Positions 24,832 through 33,847 of a DNA stretch of 64,000 nt are shown here, one piece after another; positions within the stretch are counted from its first letter, which is position 1; every line of letters starts with the position of its first letter. The notes beneath the pieces were generated by a model. That model saw only the letters and a program-made list of their open reading frames with translations. It had not been told where the DNA came from and did no database searches. This DNA comes from Candidatus Nitrotoga sp. HW29. GTDB lineage: Bacteria > Pseudomonadota > Gammaproteobacteria > Burkholderiales > Gallionellaceae. Location of the stretch: assembly GCF_924101635.2 (NCBI RefSeq), contig NZ_CAKMAA020000072.1:16613-80612 (forward strand), given 5' to 3'. The translations under genes and the position numbers were made by a program.

Positions 24832-26916
24832 ATGTTGACAGGTATCGCTGTATATAGCTATGGCATAGCTGCTATAGCTTTTTTTATACTAGCCCTTCTA
24901 TTGTTGACCAGTTGGCGTGCCCGTATCTTCGGGACAGCGCTGACCGTTGCGTGTGTGCTGACCACATGTTGGGCAGCATCGATTGCTTACCAAGCAGCTA
25001 GAGGAATTTCCTTGCCGTTACTAACGGATATTCTGGAAACGCTACGAAATGCAGGATGGTTTATTTTTCTGTTAATGCTATTGGGGCCTTTCCAACAAAC
25101 AAATTCTGTACCTCCTTTTAAATTTAAATTAAAACTCTATGTGGTTGGTATCGCAGCATTTTATTGTTTATTCTTACTTGTAAATATTTATACCTACTGG
25201 AAGCTTGAATCTCCTCAAGGCGAAATAGGTTTTATGACGGACATCGTTGGCCGTGTGGTAATTGCGGTTATGGGCATGCTCTTGGTAGAACAGCTTTACC
25301 GCAATACGCCCGCCAAAGGACGGTGGGGAATAAAGTTTGCTTGTTTTGGAATCGGGGGGATGTTTGCCTATGATTTTTATTTATATAGCGATGCTATGTT
25401 GTTCAGGCAAATTAATATGGAAATTTGGACTGCCAGAGGCGCAGTCAATGCCCTGATTGTTCCTTTAATTGCCGTGTCGGCAGCACGTAACCCTAAGTGG
25501 TCATTGGGTATTTCAGTATCGCGCCGTATGTTATTTCATTCTGCAACACTGCTAGGCACGGCGCTATATTTATTGGCTATGTCAGCCGCTGGCTATTACC
25601 TGCGTTTTTTCGGGGGGAGCTGGGGAGCTGTCATGCAAGTGACTTTTTTGTTCGGTGCTGTGGCTTTGCTCGTTGGTATATTATTCTCGGGAGTTTTTCG
25701 CTCATGGCTTAAGGTGTTCATCAGTAAGCATTTTTATAATTATAATTACGATTATCGTGAGGAATGGCTAGGCTTTACACGTACACTTTCCGAGCACGGT
25801 CATGGGCTTGGCGAACGTACCATTCAAGCGATAGCCGCACTCGTGGAAAGTCCAGGGGGCGTATTGTTCATTAGCCGGGAATCAGGCAATTGCGAACCTG
25901 TGGCGCATTGGAATATAAGTTTGCCCAATGAGTCCGAATCTGCAAGTAGCTCGTTTTGTCAGTTTCTGGAAAACAAGCAGTGGGTGATAGATCTGCAGGA
26001 ATATGAAGAAAACCCTGAAAAGTACGGCGCAATTTTTATTCCTCAATGGTTACGAGATATCCCTAAAGGTTGGCTAATAGTTCCGTTAATACTGCTGGGG
26101 AAACTGTTTGGTTTTATGATATTAACGCAGCCCAGAAGTAAAATTAAGTTAAATTGGGAAGTGATTGACCTGCTCAAAATTGCGGGTAGTCAAGCTGCGA
26201 GTTATCTTGCCCAACAGGAATCGACTGACGCTCTCATAATTGCACGTCAATTTGAGTCGTTCAATCGCATGTCTACTTTTATCGTGCATGATTTGAAAAA
26301 TTTGGTTTCTCAGTTATCACTATTACTTTCCAATGCCGAAAAGCATAGGAATAATCCTGAATTTCAGAAGGATATGCTTGATACGCTAGACTTTTCTGTT
26401 CAAAAAATGAAACTGCTTTTACATAAACTGAGCAGAGATTCTTCCATTGAGCATTCTGCCCCGCTTTTTATTGACAAATTATTACGGCAGACATTGGCAT
26501 TGAAATCTGTCTTTGAGCCTAAGCCCGAGCTTGAGATACTAGACCATGACCTGATGGTGGCAGCTAATTGGGATCGTCTTGAGAGAGTGATTGGTCACAT
26601 TATTCAGAATGCTGTTGAAGCCACACCCAGGGATGGAAAAGTAACAATCCGTATTTTGAAGCAGGAGACTTTTGTGGTCATTGAAATCAAAGATACCGGT
26701 CAAGGTATGAGTGAGGAATTCATTCGTGAGCGGCTATTCAAACCCTTTGAGTCTACGAAATCGGCAGGTATGGGAATTGGTATGTTTGAAAGTCGTGAAT
26801 ATATCCACGAACTGGGTGGTCAAATTGAAGTCTCCAGTTGTCAAGCTGTCGGTACAACTTTCCGGGTGATTTTGCCATTTCATCGGCATGTTGATTATGT
26901 CAAGGACGCCGCGTAA
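24832..26916 (+). CDS. prsK: PEP-CTERM system sensor histidine kinase PrsK
   Basis: This 694-residue sensor kinase has an N-terminal membrane domain of about eight TM helices (residues 1-295), a GAF-like segment (about 320-460) and a kinase core. The phosphoacceptor is the His in STFIVHDLKN (His486). ATP-binding segments follow: N box HIIQNAVEATP, G1 EIKDTGQGMS, F and G2 in FESTKSAGMGIGMF. It has no REC domain, so phosphate goes directly to PrsR, whose gene starts 16 bases later. PrsK/PrsR control of PEP-CTERM genes with RpoN has been reported in floc-forming betaproteobacteria. The sensed signal is unknown, though a membrane or envelope cue is suggested by the TM block. Confidence 0.94.
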   Translation: MLTGIAVYSYGIAAIAFFILALLLLTSWRARIFGTALTVACVLTTCWAASIAYQAARGISLPLLTDILETLRNAGWFIFLLMLLGPFQQTNSVPPFKFKLKLYVVGIAAFYCLFLLVNIYTYWKLESPQGEIGFMTDIVGRVVIAVMGMLLVEQLYRNTPAKGRWGIKFACFGIGGMFAYDFYLYSDAMLFRQINMEIWTARGAVNALIVPLIAVSAARNPKWSLGISVSRRMLFHSATLLGTALYLLAMSAAGYYLRFFGGSWGAVMQVTFLFGAVALLVGILFSGVFRSWLKVFISKHFYNYNYDYREEWLGFTRTLSEHGHGLGERTIQAIAALVESPGGVLFISRESGNCEPVAHWNISLPNESESASSSFCQFLENKQWVIDLQEYEENPEKYGAIFIPQWLRDIPKGWLIVPLILLGKLFGFMILTQPRSKIKLNWEVIDLLKIAGSQAASYLAQQESTDALIIARQFESFNRMSTFIVHDLKNLVSQLSLLLSNAEKHRNNPEFQKDMLDTLDFSVQKMKLLLHKLSRDSSIEHSAPLFIDKLLRQTLALKSVFEPKPELEILDHDLMVAANWDRLERVIGHIIQNAVEATPRDGKVTIRILKQETFVVIEIKDTGQGMSEEFIRERLFKPFESTKSAGMGIGMFESREYIHELGGQIEVSSCQAVGTTFRVILPFHRHVDYVKDAA

Positions 26917-26932
26917 CGGCAGGAAGAATGTC

Positions 26933-28294
26933 ATGAGTCAAGATAAAAAAAAGCTACTGGTTATTGAAGATGATCTTGGGCTGCAAAAACAATTGCGTTG
27001 GAATTTTGATGCTTACGAAGTACTGTTGGCGGGAGACCGTGAAAGCGCGCTGGCACAGATTAGACGGCATGAACCTGCGGTTGTCACCATGGACCTTGGA
27101 CTACCTCCCGATCCCGATGGTGCGTCGGAAGGATTGGCAACATTACAACAGATTCTTGCACTTGCCCCTGACACCAAATTGATTGTACTTTCAGGGAATC
27201 AGGATCATGTCAATGCGGTGAAAGCGATTGGTATGGGTGCGTACGATTTTCATCAAAAACCGTTCGACCCAGAGATACTTGGGTTAGTGATTGAACGTGC
27301 TTTTTATCTCTACGCTCTGCAGCAGGAGAATCGCCGAATTTTGCAGATTCAGGCAGATTCTCCCTTGTCTAGTATTATCAGCCGTGATCCCGGTATGTTA
27401 AAAGTGTGCCGTAGTATTGAGAAAGTGGCACCATCCTCGGCCTCGGTAATGTTACTGGGTGATAGCGGAACGGGTAAAGAGCTGTTGGCGAAAGCGCTGC
27501 ACCAGATGAGCCCACGTCAGGAGAAGCGCTTCATGGCAATCAACTGTGCTGCAATCCCGGAAAACCTTCTGGAAAGCGAGTTGTTTGGATATGAGAAAGG
27601 CGCGTTTACTGGAGCCGCCAAGCAGACATTAGGCAAAATTGAACTTGCCGATGGAGGTACTTTTTTTCTTGATGAAGTAGGGGATATGCCCATGCTTCTA
27701 CAAGCGAAACTTCTGCGATTTTTACAAGAAAGGGTGATCGAAAGAATAGGAGGGCGCCAGGAAATTTCTGTTGATGTTCGGATTATCTGCGCAACCCATC
27801 GTAATCTAAAGGAACTGAGTGTCGCAGGGCGCTTCCGTGAAGATCTTTATTACCGTTTAAGCGAGATTGCGGTCATCATCCCGCCACTGCGGGAACGTGT
27901 GGGGGACGCTGCATTATTGGCGCATCACTTTAAAAACAAATTCAGCGTTAATGAGGGGCGTTCTTCACTAAACTTCAGTCAGGAAGCTCTGGCTATGATA
28001 GAAGGGTATTCTTGGCCAGGAAATGTGCGCGAAATGGAAAACTGCATCAAGCGTGCTGTCATCATGGCTGAAGGTTCTCAAATCAGCGCTGAAGATATTG
28101 GTCTGTTAACTTCATCTAAAATGATAGAGTCCATTAATTTGCGCCAGGTACGTGATGACGCTGAGTACAATGCCGTAGTTAAAGCACTGGCGAGAGTAAA
28201 TGGTAATATTGCCAAGGCGGCTGACTTGCTCGGTATTAGTCGTCCAACACTCTACGATTTAATAAGCCGTCATGGTATTGTAAGCAAGGCATAA
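26933..28294 (+). CDS. prsR: PEP-CTERM system sigma-54 response regulator PrsR
   Basis: This 453-residue regulator has a receiver domain (phosphoacceptor Asp54 in VTMDLGLP), an AAA+ sigma-54 activation domain with Walker A GDSGTGKE, the sigma-54-contacting GAFTGA loop, Walker B GGTFFLDEVGD and the R-finger region, and a Fis-type helix-turn-helix (NGNIAKAADLLGISRPTLYDL). The start at 26933 follows GGAAGAA. A longer frame to 26888 overlaps prsK without a ribosome site. Being a sigma-54 activator, it is the obvious candidate to bind the shared boxes near the three sigma-54 promoters found upstream in this window. Confidence 0.95.
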   Translation: MSQDKKKLLVIEDDLGLQKQLRWNFDAYEVLLAGDRESALAQIRRHEPAVVTMDLGLPPDPDGASEGLATLQQILALAPDTKLIVLSGNQDHVNAVKAIGMGAYDFHQKPFDPEILGLVIERAFYLYALQQENRRILQIQADSPLSSIISRDPGMLKVCRSIEKVAPSSASVMLLGDSGTGKELLAKALHQMSPRQEKRFMAINCAAIPENLLESELFGYEKGAFTGAAKQTLGKIELADGGTFFLDEVGDMPMLLQAKLLRFLQERVIERIGGRQEISVDVRIICATHRNLKELSVAGRFREDLYYRLSEIAVIIPPLRERVGDAALLAHHFKNKFSVNEGRSSLNFSQEALAMIEGYSWPGNVREMENCIKRAVIMAEGSQISAEDIGLLTSSKMIESINLRQVRDDAEYNAVVKALARVNGNIAKAADLLGISRPTLYDLISRHGIVSKA

Positions 28295-28322
28295 GAAAAG
28301 TTGCGGATATAGCTGAACATTT

Positions 28323-28430
28323 AATCTCTGTGGGTTCAATTCCCCGCTCCTTGGAGTGAAGGCTGGTTGAAAACCAGTGTGGATTGAAAAGTGTAGTTAA
28401 TACTCCGCAGCTTGCTGTGGGGTGCTTTAG
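28323..28430. repeat. Two-hairpin dispersed element, copy 1
   Basis: This element aligns along its whole length with 37595-37700. Shared blocks are AATCTCTG(T/C)GGGTTC, CCCCGCT, GTTGAAA, GTGGATT, AGTTAATAC and GCTTGCT(G/A)(T/C)GGGG. It holds two hairpin units, the second being TCCGCAGCTTGCTGTGGGG. It lies right after the prsR stop codon and looks like a REP/MITE-type non-autonomous repeat. No associated transposase is in the window. Confidence 0.75.
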
Positions 28431-28553
28431 TTGACCATTGATTGATCAGGTAAGATTTATTTTGTATTAGAAGCCAGTTTTAGTCTGCTCCATCTCCCCG
28501 CTATATGGAATATGAAATTGACGCTTAGGTATAGTTTATAAAAATTAGACCTC

Positions 28554-28597
28554 CGGTTGATTGATTTTTTATTTGCAAATAAAAAATCAATCAACCG
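28554..28597. repeat. Perfect 44-bp palindrome
   Basis: Each 22-base arm (CGGTTGATTGATTTTTTA then TTTG, and its exact reverse complement) meets with no spacer, so the entire 44 bases equal their own reverse complement. It sits in the intergenic region before the arn operon. It can form a cruciform or a long RNA hairpin and might be a bidirectional terminator or a mobile element joint. Confidence 0.9.
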
Positions 28598-28644
28598 ATA
28601 TTAAAACATGGGCGTTCTTCCATAAGTCTGGTGAATGGAGTTTG

Positions 28645-28758
28645 ATGTTGACCAGCGATATATTTGGAGCGGTAATGAAAATTGAGCAATTATTAAAAGT
28701 CGCCGGCATTTTTTCTTCGGCCAGTACCTCACTACTACCCCGAAAACGGGTACGTTAA
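28645..28758 (+). CDS. Candidate leader peptide of the arn operon
   Basis: This short open frame of 37 codons starts at an ATG with GGAG four bases upstream. An internal ATG at 28675 also has GGAG. The stop overlaps the arnT start (TAATG). The predicted peptide (MLTSDIFGAV... ending LLPRKRVR) resembles nothing I know. Because arnT lacks a ribosome site of its own, translation may be coupled to this frame. It may also be an artefact of chance. Confidence 0.3.
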   Translation: MLTSDIFGAVMKIEQLLKVAGIFSSASTSLLPRKRVR

Positions 28759-30404
28759 TGGCAAAGATGGAGATTAAACGCTGGTGGTGGTTATTGTTAA
28801 TGGTCGTCATGATCTGGTTTGGCACGTTGGAGTATCGTAAGCTAATCAAGCCAGACGAAGGACGTTATGCCGAAATTCCGCGCGAAATGGTAGTGAGCGG
28901 TGATTGGGTAACGCCACGCCTGAACAACCTGAAGTATTTCGAGAAACCACCGCTACAATATTGGGCGACTGCGACTGCATATACCTTGTTTGGTGAGCAT
29001 CATTGGACGTCACGTTTGTGGCCTGCATTGACCGGTTTTGCCGGTTTGATATTGGTGTGGTTTGCCGGTGTACGCTTATTCGGGCGCGAAGCAGGACAGT
29101 ATGCAGCCTTGATTCTTGGCAGCAGTTTATTGTATGCGGTGATCGGGCATATCAATACGCTTGATATGGGGGTCACATTTTTCCTAACCCTTGGTATTGT
29201 CGGACTGCTACTTGGTCAGCAGGCCGAAGCAGATCCGCGTACCCGGCGTAATTGGCTCTATTGCGCATGGATAGCATTGGGGTTGGCAGTATTGAGCAAG
29301 GGGTTGATAGGGCTGGTGCTACCGGCTGCCGCGTTGGTGATTTATTCTGTATTACAGCGTGATTTGACACCATGGAAACGTCTCAATCTGGTGACTGGGC
29401 TATTATTGTTTCTATTGGTCACTGTACCTTGGTTTATTCTAGTGATGAAAGCCAATCCCGAATTCTTTGAACGTTTCTTCATCTACGAGCACTACACGCG
29501 ATTTTCTACCAAAGATTTGGGGCGCTATCAGCCTTGGTATTACTTTATTCCCATCCTGTTGGCAGGTATGTTGCCATGGACTATTTTAATGTTTGACACT
29601 TTACGACGTACTTGGAAAAGTACCACGTATGTAGGCACGACATTTAACCCGGAACGTTTTTTACTGATATGGGTGGTCTTCATTTATGTCTTTTTTTCGG
29701 TGTCCGGATCAAAACTCCCGTCCTATTTGTTGCCGATGTTTCCGGCTCTGGCATTGTTAATGGGCAAACGGTTGGCAGAGATACGCGAGCGAGTATTATT
29801 GTGGCAGCTCACTCCCGTCTTGTTGGTACCGCTGGGGACGTTGGGATTCGCACCGTTTACAGCGCAATTGGCAGATACTCCGCTAAAATTAGAAATGTAT
29901 AGCAATTATGCAACTTGGGCTGTGGTGGCAGCACTGGTTTATTTGTTTGGATTGATTTCCGGCATGGTGTTGTTGGCACGTAGAAAAAAATCTCTGGCGG
30001 TACTGGTGGTGGCATTGAGCACTTTGATTGGGGCACAGATTGTTTTATCCGGGCATAATACTGTAGCCGTATGGCGTTCTGCGTACCACATTGCCGAGTC
30101 AATCCGTCCGTATGTTAAACCCGAGACCTCGTTGTATTCGGTGGGCACCTACGAGCAGACTCTGCCATTCTATCTGAAGCGCACTTTTACCTTGGTTGAT
30201 TATCAGAATGAAATGGGATTCGGTATTATGCAGGAGCCGCAGCGTTGGATACCAGACACCGTCAGTTTTGCGAAAGTATGGGATAAGCAACCAGTAGCGT
30301 TGGCGATTATGCCGGTTCAGTTATACCCGCAACTTAAACAGCAAGGATTGGCAATGAAGATTATTTTCGAGGACACGCAATATGTCGTCGTGACTAAACC
30401 ATGA
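28758..30404 (+). CDS. arnT: ArnT-type 4-amino-4-deoxy-L-arabinose transferase
   Basis: This 548-residue integral inner-membrane protein resembles the PMT-type glycosyltransferase ArnT, which transfers L-Ara4N from undecaprenyl phosphate to lipid A phosphates on the periplasmic face. The first loop has the Asp-Glu pair in KPDEGRYAEIPREMV, followed by about twelve TM helices. The C-terminal soluble domain includes TLPFYLKRTFTLVDY. Lipid A modification of this kind reduces binding of cationic peptides such as polymyxin. It is the first gene of arnT, the small transporter, arnB, arnC, the ArnA-type transformylase and arnD, joined by ATGA overlaps or short gaps. No promoter was identified with confidence. 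The 44-bp palindrome lies 160 bases upstream. Confidence 0.9.
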   Translation: MAKMEIKRWWWLLLMVVMIWFGTLEYRKLIKPDEGRYAEIPREMVVSGDWVTPRLNNLKYFEKPPLQYWATATAYTLFGEHHWTSRLWPALTGFAGLILVWFAGVRLFGREAGQYAALILGSSLLYAVIGHINTLDMGVTFFLTLGIVGLLLGQQAEADPRTRRNWLYCAWIALGLAVLSKGLIGLVLPAAALVIYSVLQRDLTPWKRLNLVTGLLLFLLVTVPWFILVMKANPEFFERFFIYEHYTRFSTKDLGRYQPWYYFIPILLAGMLPWTILMFDTLRRTWKSTTYVGTTFNPERFLLIWVVFIYVFFSVSGSKLPSYLLPMFPALALLMGKRLAEIRERVLLWQLTPVLLVPLGTLGFAPFTAQLADTPLKLEMYSNYATWAVVAALVYLFGLISGMVLLARRKKSLAVLVVALSTLIGAQIVLSGHNTVAVWRSAYHIAESIRPYVKPETSLYSVGTYEQTLPFYLKRTFTLVDYQNEMGFGIMQEPQRWIPDTVSFAKVWDKQPVALAIMPVQLYPQLKQQGLAMKIIFEDTQYVVVTKP

Positions 30405-30772
30405 ATCTGACTAGCTTCAGTCTGATTTTCGTTGGTGTGATGCTCAATGTTGCTGCGCAGCTCCTGATCAAGGCCGGTACCAACAGTATTGGCTATTTTG
30501 AATTTAGTCGCAGCAACGTTCTGCCAATCGGTGTGCGCTTTGCCACCGAGCCTCACATCATCGGGGCAATAACCTGTTATGGGCTTAGTGTGGTGATTTG
30601 GATATTGGCGCTATCACGCGTGCAGGTCAGCATTGCTTATCCGCTGCTGTCCATGGGTTACGTAGTAAATTTGGTGGCAGCGTGGTGGTTTTTTAACGAA
30701 TCAATCAACCCGGCTAAAGTGGCCGGTATCAGCATTATTATTTTAGGTGTCATCATTATTTCTCGAGCATGA
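30401..30772 (+). CDS. ArnE/ArnF-like flippase subunit
   Basis: This 123-residue protein has four TM helices in the small multidrug resistance/EamA layout (FSLIFVGVMLNVAAQLLIKAG, GAITCYGLSVVIWILALS, SIAYPLLSMGYVVNLVAAW, VAGISIIILGVIIISRA). ArnE/ArnF pairs flip undecaprenyl-phosphate-Ara4N across the inner membrane. Only one such gene is present, so it may act as a homodimer or the partner may lie elsewhere. The ATG overlaps the arnT stop (ATGA), as does its own stop with arnB. ArnE versus ArnF cannot be decided from the sequence alone. Confidence 0.85.
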   Translation: MNLTSFSLIFVGVMLNVAAQLLIKAGTNSIGYFEFSRSNVLPIGVRFATEPHIIGAITCYGLSVVIWILALSRVQVSIAYPLLSMGYVVNLVAAWWFFNESINPAKVAGISIIILGVIIISRA

Positions 30773-31890
30773 ACGAATTTCTCCCATTTTCTCGCCCATC
30801 AATTGATGAGGCTACTATTACTTCTGTAGCGGAAACACTACGTTCAGGCTGGATTACCAGTGGCCCCAAGGTACAGGAATTCGAGAGACAACTCTCCGAG
30901 TATTTCGAAGGTCGGCCGGTGCGCACCTTTAACTCCGGTACTTGCACCATGGAAATTGCCCTGCGTATTGCGGGTATAGGGCATGGTGACGAAGTGATCA
31001 CCACGCCGATTTCCTGGGTGGCTACCGCCAATGTCATACTCGAAGTCGGTGCAATCCCGGTGTTCGCTGACGTTGATTCGATCACACGTAATATTGATTT
31101 GAACAAGGTTGAGGCGGCGATCACGCCGCGCACCAAGGCAATCATCCCAGTCTACTTGGCGGGTAAACCGGTCGATATGGAGCGTCTCTATAAGATAGCT
31201 GCCAGACATAAATTGCGTGTAATCGAAGATGCCGCGCAAGCAATTGGTTCAACATGGCAAGGCAAGCCCATCGGCTCGTTCGGTGATTTTGTTTCGTTCA
31301 GTTTCCAGGCCAATAAAAATATCACCACTTCGGAAGGTGGTTGTCTGGTGTTGAACAACGCAGAGGAAGCTGCGCTCGCCGAAAAGTATCGGCTGCAAGG
31401 CGTCACACGAAGTGGCTACGACGGTATTGAAGTGGATGTGCTAGGCGGAAAATTCAATATGACTGACATCGCCGCTGCCATCGGCTTGGGCCAGTTTGCG
31501 CAATTAAATGTTATCACCGCGCAACGCCGTAAATTGGCGCGGCATTATTTCGCGATACTCGGTAAAGATTTCGAAGTAGAAACTGGCGCGCAATTACCTC
31601 TGGCTGATTTCGAAAATACCAATTGGCATTTATTTCAGGTAGTGTTACCAGAACGTATTACTCGTGCTGATTTTATGGCGCGCATGAAAGACAAGAATAT
31701 CGGCATTGGTTATCACTATGCACCTATTCATCTATTCAAGCTGTATCGGGCACTGGATTTTAAGGAAGGTATGTTCCCAATTGCAGAGCGTATTGGGCGC
31801 CAGATTGTCTCCTTGCCAATGTTCTCGGCGATGAGTGAACATGAGGTCGAGCGCACGTGTGTTGCGATGTGTGAAGTATTGAAAAACTAG
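30769..31890 (+). CDS. arnB: UDP-4-amino-4-deoxy-L-arabinose aminotransferase
   Basis: This 373-residue PLP enzyme of the DegT/DnrJ/EryC1/StrS family converts UDP-4-keto-pentose to UDP-L-Ara4N with glutamate as amino donor. Visible marks are FNSGTCTMEIALRI (cofactor phosphate loop), PISWVATANVILEVGA, VIEDAAQAIGS (PLP Asp) and the Schiff-base Lys in SFQANKNITTSEGG. The C-terminal segment YHYAPIHLFKLYRAL is typical of ArnB. Its ATG overlaps the stop of the flippase gene. The neighbouring arn genes support ArnB over other sugar aminotransferases. Confidence 0.92.
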   Translation: MNEFLPFSRPSIDEATITSVAETLRSGWITSGPKVQEFERQLSEYFEGRPVRTFNSGTCTMEIALRIAGIGHGDEVITTPISWVATANVILEVGAIPVFADVDSITRNIDLNKVEAAITPRTKAIIPVYLAGKPVDMERLYKIAARHKLRVIEDAAQAIGSTWQGKPIGSFGDFVSFSFQANKNITTSEGGCLVLNNAEEAALAEKYRLQGVTRSGYDGIEVDVLGGKFNMTDIAAAIGLGQFAQLNVITAQRRKLARHYFAILGKDFEVETGAQLPLADFENTNWHLFQVVLPERITRADFMARMKDKNIGIGYHYAPIHLFKLYRALDFKEGMFPIAERIGRQIVSLPMFSAMSEHEVERTCVAMCEVLKN

Positions 31891-31985
31891 CATGCGCATA
31901 GCACGCGCTATGCGAACCATACCTTATTTTGCTTATCTCTATCCCAATTTCGCTAACCTCACCCTCTGCGGTAAAATGCTGCGCC

Positions 31986-32924
31986 ATGAGCACCCCCCAA
32001 CTTTCTGTTGTCATTCCTGTTTATAACGAAGAAGAAGGTCTGCAAACCTTGTTCGACCGGTTATATCCGACACTGGATAATCTTGGTATCAACTACGAGA
32101 TTGTGTTTATCAATGATGGTAGTCGTGATCGTTCGGCAGCTATTTTGCGCGAGCAATTTCAGCGTCGTTACGATGTAACGCGGGTGATTCTATTCAATGG
32201 CAATTTTGGTCAGCATATGGCGATTACTGCGGGTTTTGAGCATGCACGCGGTGCGCGCGTGGTGACATTGGACGCCGATTTGCAAAATCCGCCGGAGGAG
32301 ATAGTCAAGCTGCTCGCCAAGATGGATGAAGGATACGATTACATCGGTTCAATCCGTAAACAGCGTAACGATAGCTGGTGGCGGCATATAGGCTCACGCG
32401 CCATGAATCGGCTGCGCGAACGTATTACGAATATCAAAATGACTGATCAGGGTTGTATGTTGCGTGCGTATGATCGTCCTCTTATTGATGCGATCAATAG
32501 TTGTAGGGAGGTGAATACTTTTGTTCCGGCATTGGCCTACACTTTTGCGCGCAATCCTACCGAGGTGATGGTAGAACATGAGGAGCGTGCGCTGGGTGAA
32601 TCAAAATACTCGTTGTACAGTCTGATTCGTCTTAATTTTGACCTGATGACCGGATTTTCTGTTGTACCTCTACAATGGTTCTCTATGGCCGGTATTGCAA
32701 TTTCATTGATGTCAGCATTCTTTGTAGTTTTTCTGCTTGTTCGTCGTTTATTCTTCGGTCCCGAAGCGGAAGGACTATTTACTTTGTTCGCAGTCGCTTT
32801 TTTCCTGATTGGTCTGACCTTGTTTGGTATCGGTCTGCTGGGGGAATATATTGGCCGCATTTATCTGCAAGTGCGCCATCGTCCACGCTACCTGATTCAG
32901 GCCGTATTGGATAAGACTGTATGA
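31986..32924 (+). CDS. arnC: Undecaprenyl-phosphate 4-deoxy-4-formamido-L-arabinose transferase
   Basis: ArnC moves the formylated Ara4N from UDP to undecaprenyl phosphate on the cytoplasmic face. This 312-residue GT2 enzyme has the GT-A domain with IPVYNEEEGLQ, FINDGSRDRS and TLDADLQNPPEE (DxD region), an acceptor region DQGCMLRAYDRPL, and two TM helices near the C-terminus (AGIAISLMSAFFVVFLLV, LFAVAFFLIGLTLFGIGLL). I start at the ATG at 31986 because the upstream TTG frame to 31929 has no resemblance or ribosome site. It ends in an ATGA overlap with the transformylase gene. Confidence 0.9.
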   Translation: MSTPQLSVVIPVYNEEEGLQTLFDRLYPTLDNLGINYEIVFINDGSRDRSAAILREQFQRRYDVTRVILFNGNFGQHMAITAGFEHARGARVVTLDADLQNPPEEIVKLLAKMDEGYDYIGSIRKQRNDSWWRHIGSRAMNRLRERITNIKMTDQGCMLRAYDRPLIDAINSCREVNTFVPALAYTFARNPTEVMVEHEERALGESKYSLYSLIRLNFDLMTGFSVVPLQWFSMAGIAISLMSAFFVVFLLVRRLFFGPEAEGLFTLFAVAFFLIGLTLFGIGLLGEYIGRIYLQVRHRPRYLIQAVLDKTV

Positions 32925-33847
32925 CGCGCACGGTAGTTTTTGCTTACCATAACGTGGGCGTTCGTTGCCTGTCTGTATTGCTGGCGCACGGTATGGAAGT
33001 GGCGCTGGTGGTTACTCATCATGATAATCCAAAAGAAAATATCTGGTTTGCCAGTGTGGCCGAATTGGCTACGCTACACGGCATTCCGGTCATTAAACCG
33101 GACAATCCTAATAATGTGGAGGTGCTTGAGCAGATTCGAGTGCTACAACCGGACTTTCTTTTTTCCTTCTATTATCGCGAAATGTTTAAGCGCGAGTTGC
33201 TGGAAATTCCTAAACAGGGTGCGCTCAATATGCACGGTTCGCTGTTACCGAAATACCGAGGCCGAGTGCCGGTAAATTGGGCCATCATTAAAGGCGAAAC
33301 AGAAACTGGCGCGACCTTGCATTACATGACTGAAAAACCGGATAACGGTGCGGTGGTAGCGCAACAGGCTGTACCCATTTTGCCTGATGACACCGCATTT
33401 GAAGTATTTCAAAAAGTCACTGTGGCGGCTGAAATTGCACTAAATTCTTGCTTGCCCGCTTTACTTGCAGGTACGGCAAAACCAGTAGTGCAGAATTTGA
33501 GCCAAGGTGCATATTTTGGTGGACGCAAACCGGAGGATGGCATTATTGACTGGTCGCAAGACGCGCGCAGTATTCATAATTTAGTGCGAGCTGTAGCCCC
33601 TCCCTATCCGGGTGCAACCACCCAACTTTTGGGCAAACCCATGCGTATCCTGCAGACACTGGTTACAGCTTGTGCTGCAACGGGTGAGGCACCAGCCTTC
33701 TACGTCAAGGAAGGCAATGCATACGTTGTTTGCAGACAAGGCAAACTGCGCGTAGTACGTTTTGAGCTGGATGGTATAGAGATGAGCGCCACAGAATTTG
33801 TTACGCAGTACGGGGCAGCGAAGTTTGAATTTGGTATGTGCCGATAA
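32921..33847 (+). CDS. UDP-Ara4N formyltransferase (ArnA N-terminal domain type)
   Basis: This 308-residue protein corresponds to the transformylase half of ArnA, which formylates UDP-L-Ara4N from 10-formyl-tetrahydrofolate. It has the formyltransferase core with NMHGSLLPKYRGRVPVNW (catalytic Asn and His) and a C-terminal formyl_trans_C region (GAYFGGRKPEDGIIDW). The C-terminal dehydrogenase/decarboxylase domain of bifunctional ArnA is missing, and no separate decarboxylase gene is in the operon, so UDP-glucuronate oxidation must be encoded elsewhere. ATGA overlap with arnC and overlap with arnD support one transcript. Confidence 0.9.
   Translation: MTRTVVFAYHNVGVRCLSVLLAHGMEVALVVTHHDNPKENIWFASVAELATLHGIPVIKPDNPNNVEVLEQIRVLQPDFLFSFYYREMFKRELLEIPKQGALNMHGSLLPKYRGRVPVNWAIIKGETETGATLHYMTEKPDNGAVVAQQAVPILPDDTAFEVFQKVTVAAEIALNSCLPALLAGTAKPVVQNLSQGAYFGGRKPEDGIIDWSQDARSIHNLVRAVAPPYPGATTQLLGKPMRILQTLVTACAATGEAPAFYVKEGNAYVVCRQGKLRVVRFELDGIEMSATEFVTQYGAAKFEFGMCR

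Noticed and set aside
28330..28350. T-arm-like GGGTTCAATTCCCC as part of a tRNA
   Set aside because: No anticodon arm or acceptor stem surrounds it, and it belongs to a repeat element also seen at 37595.
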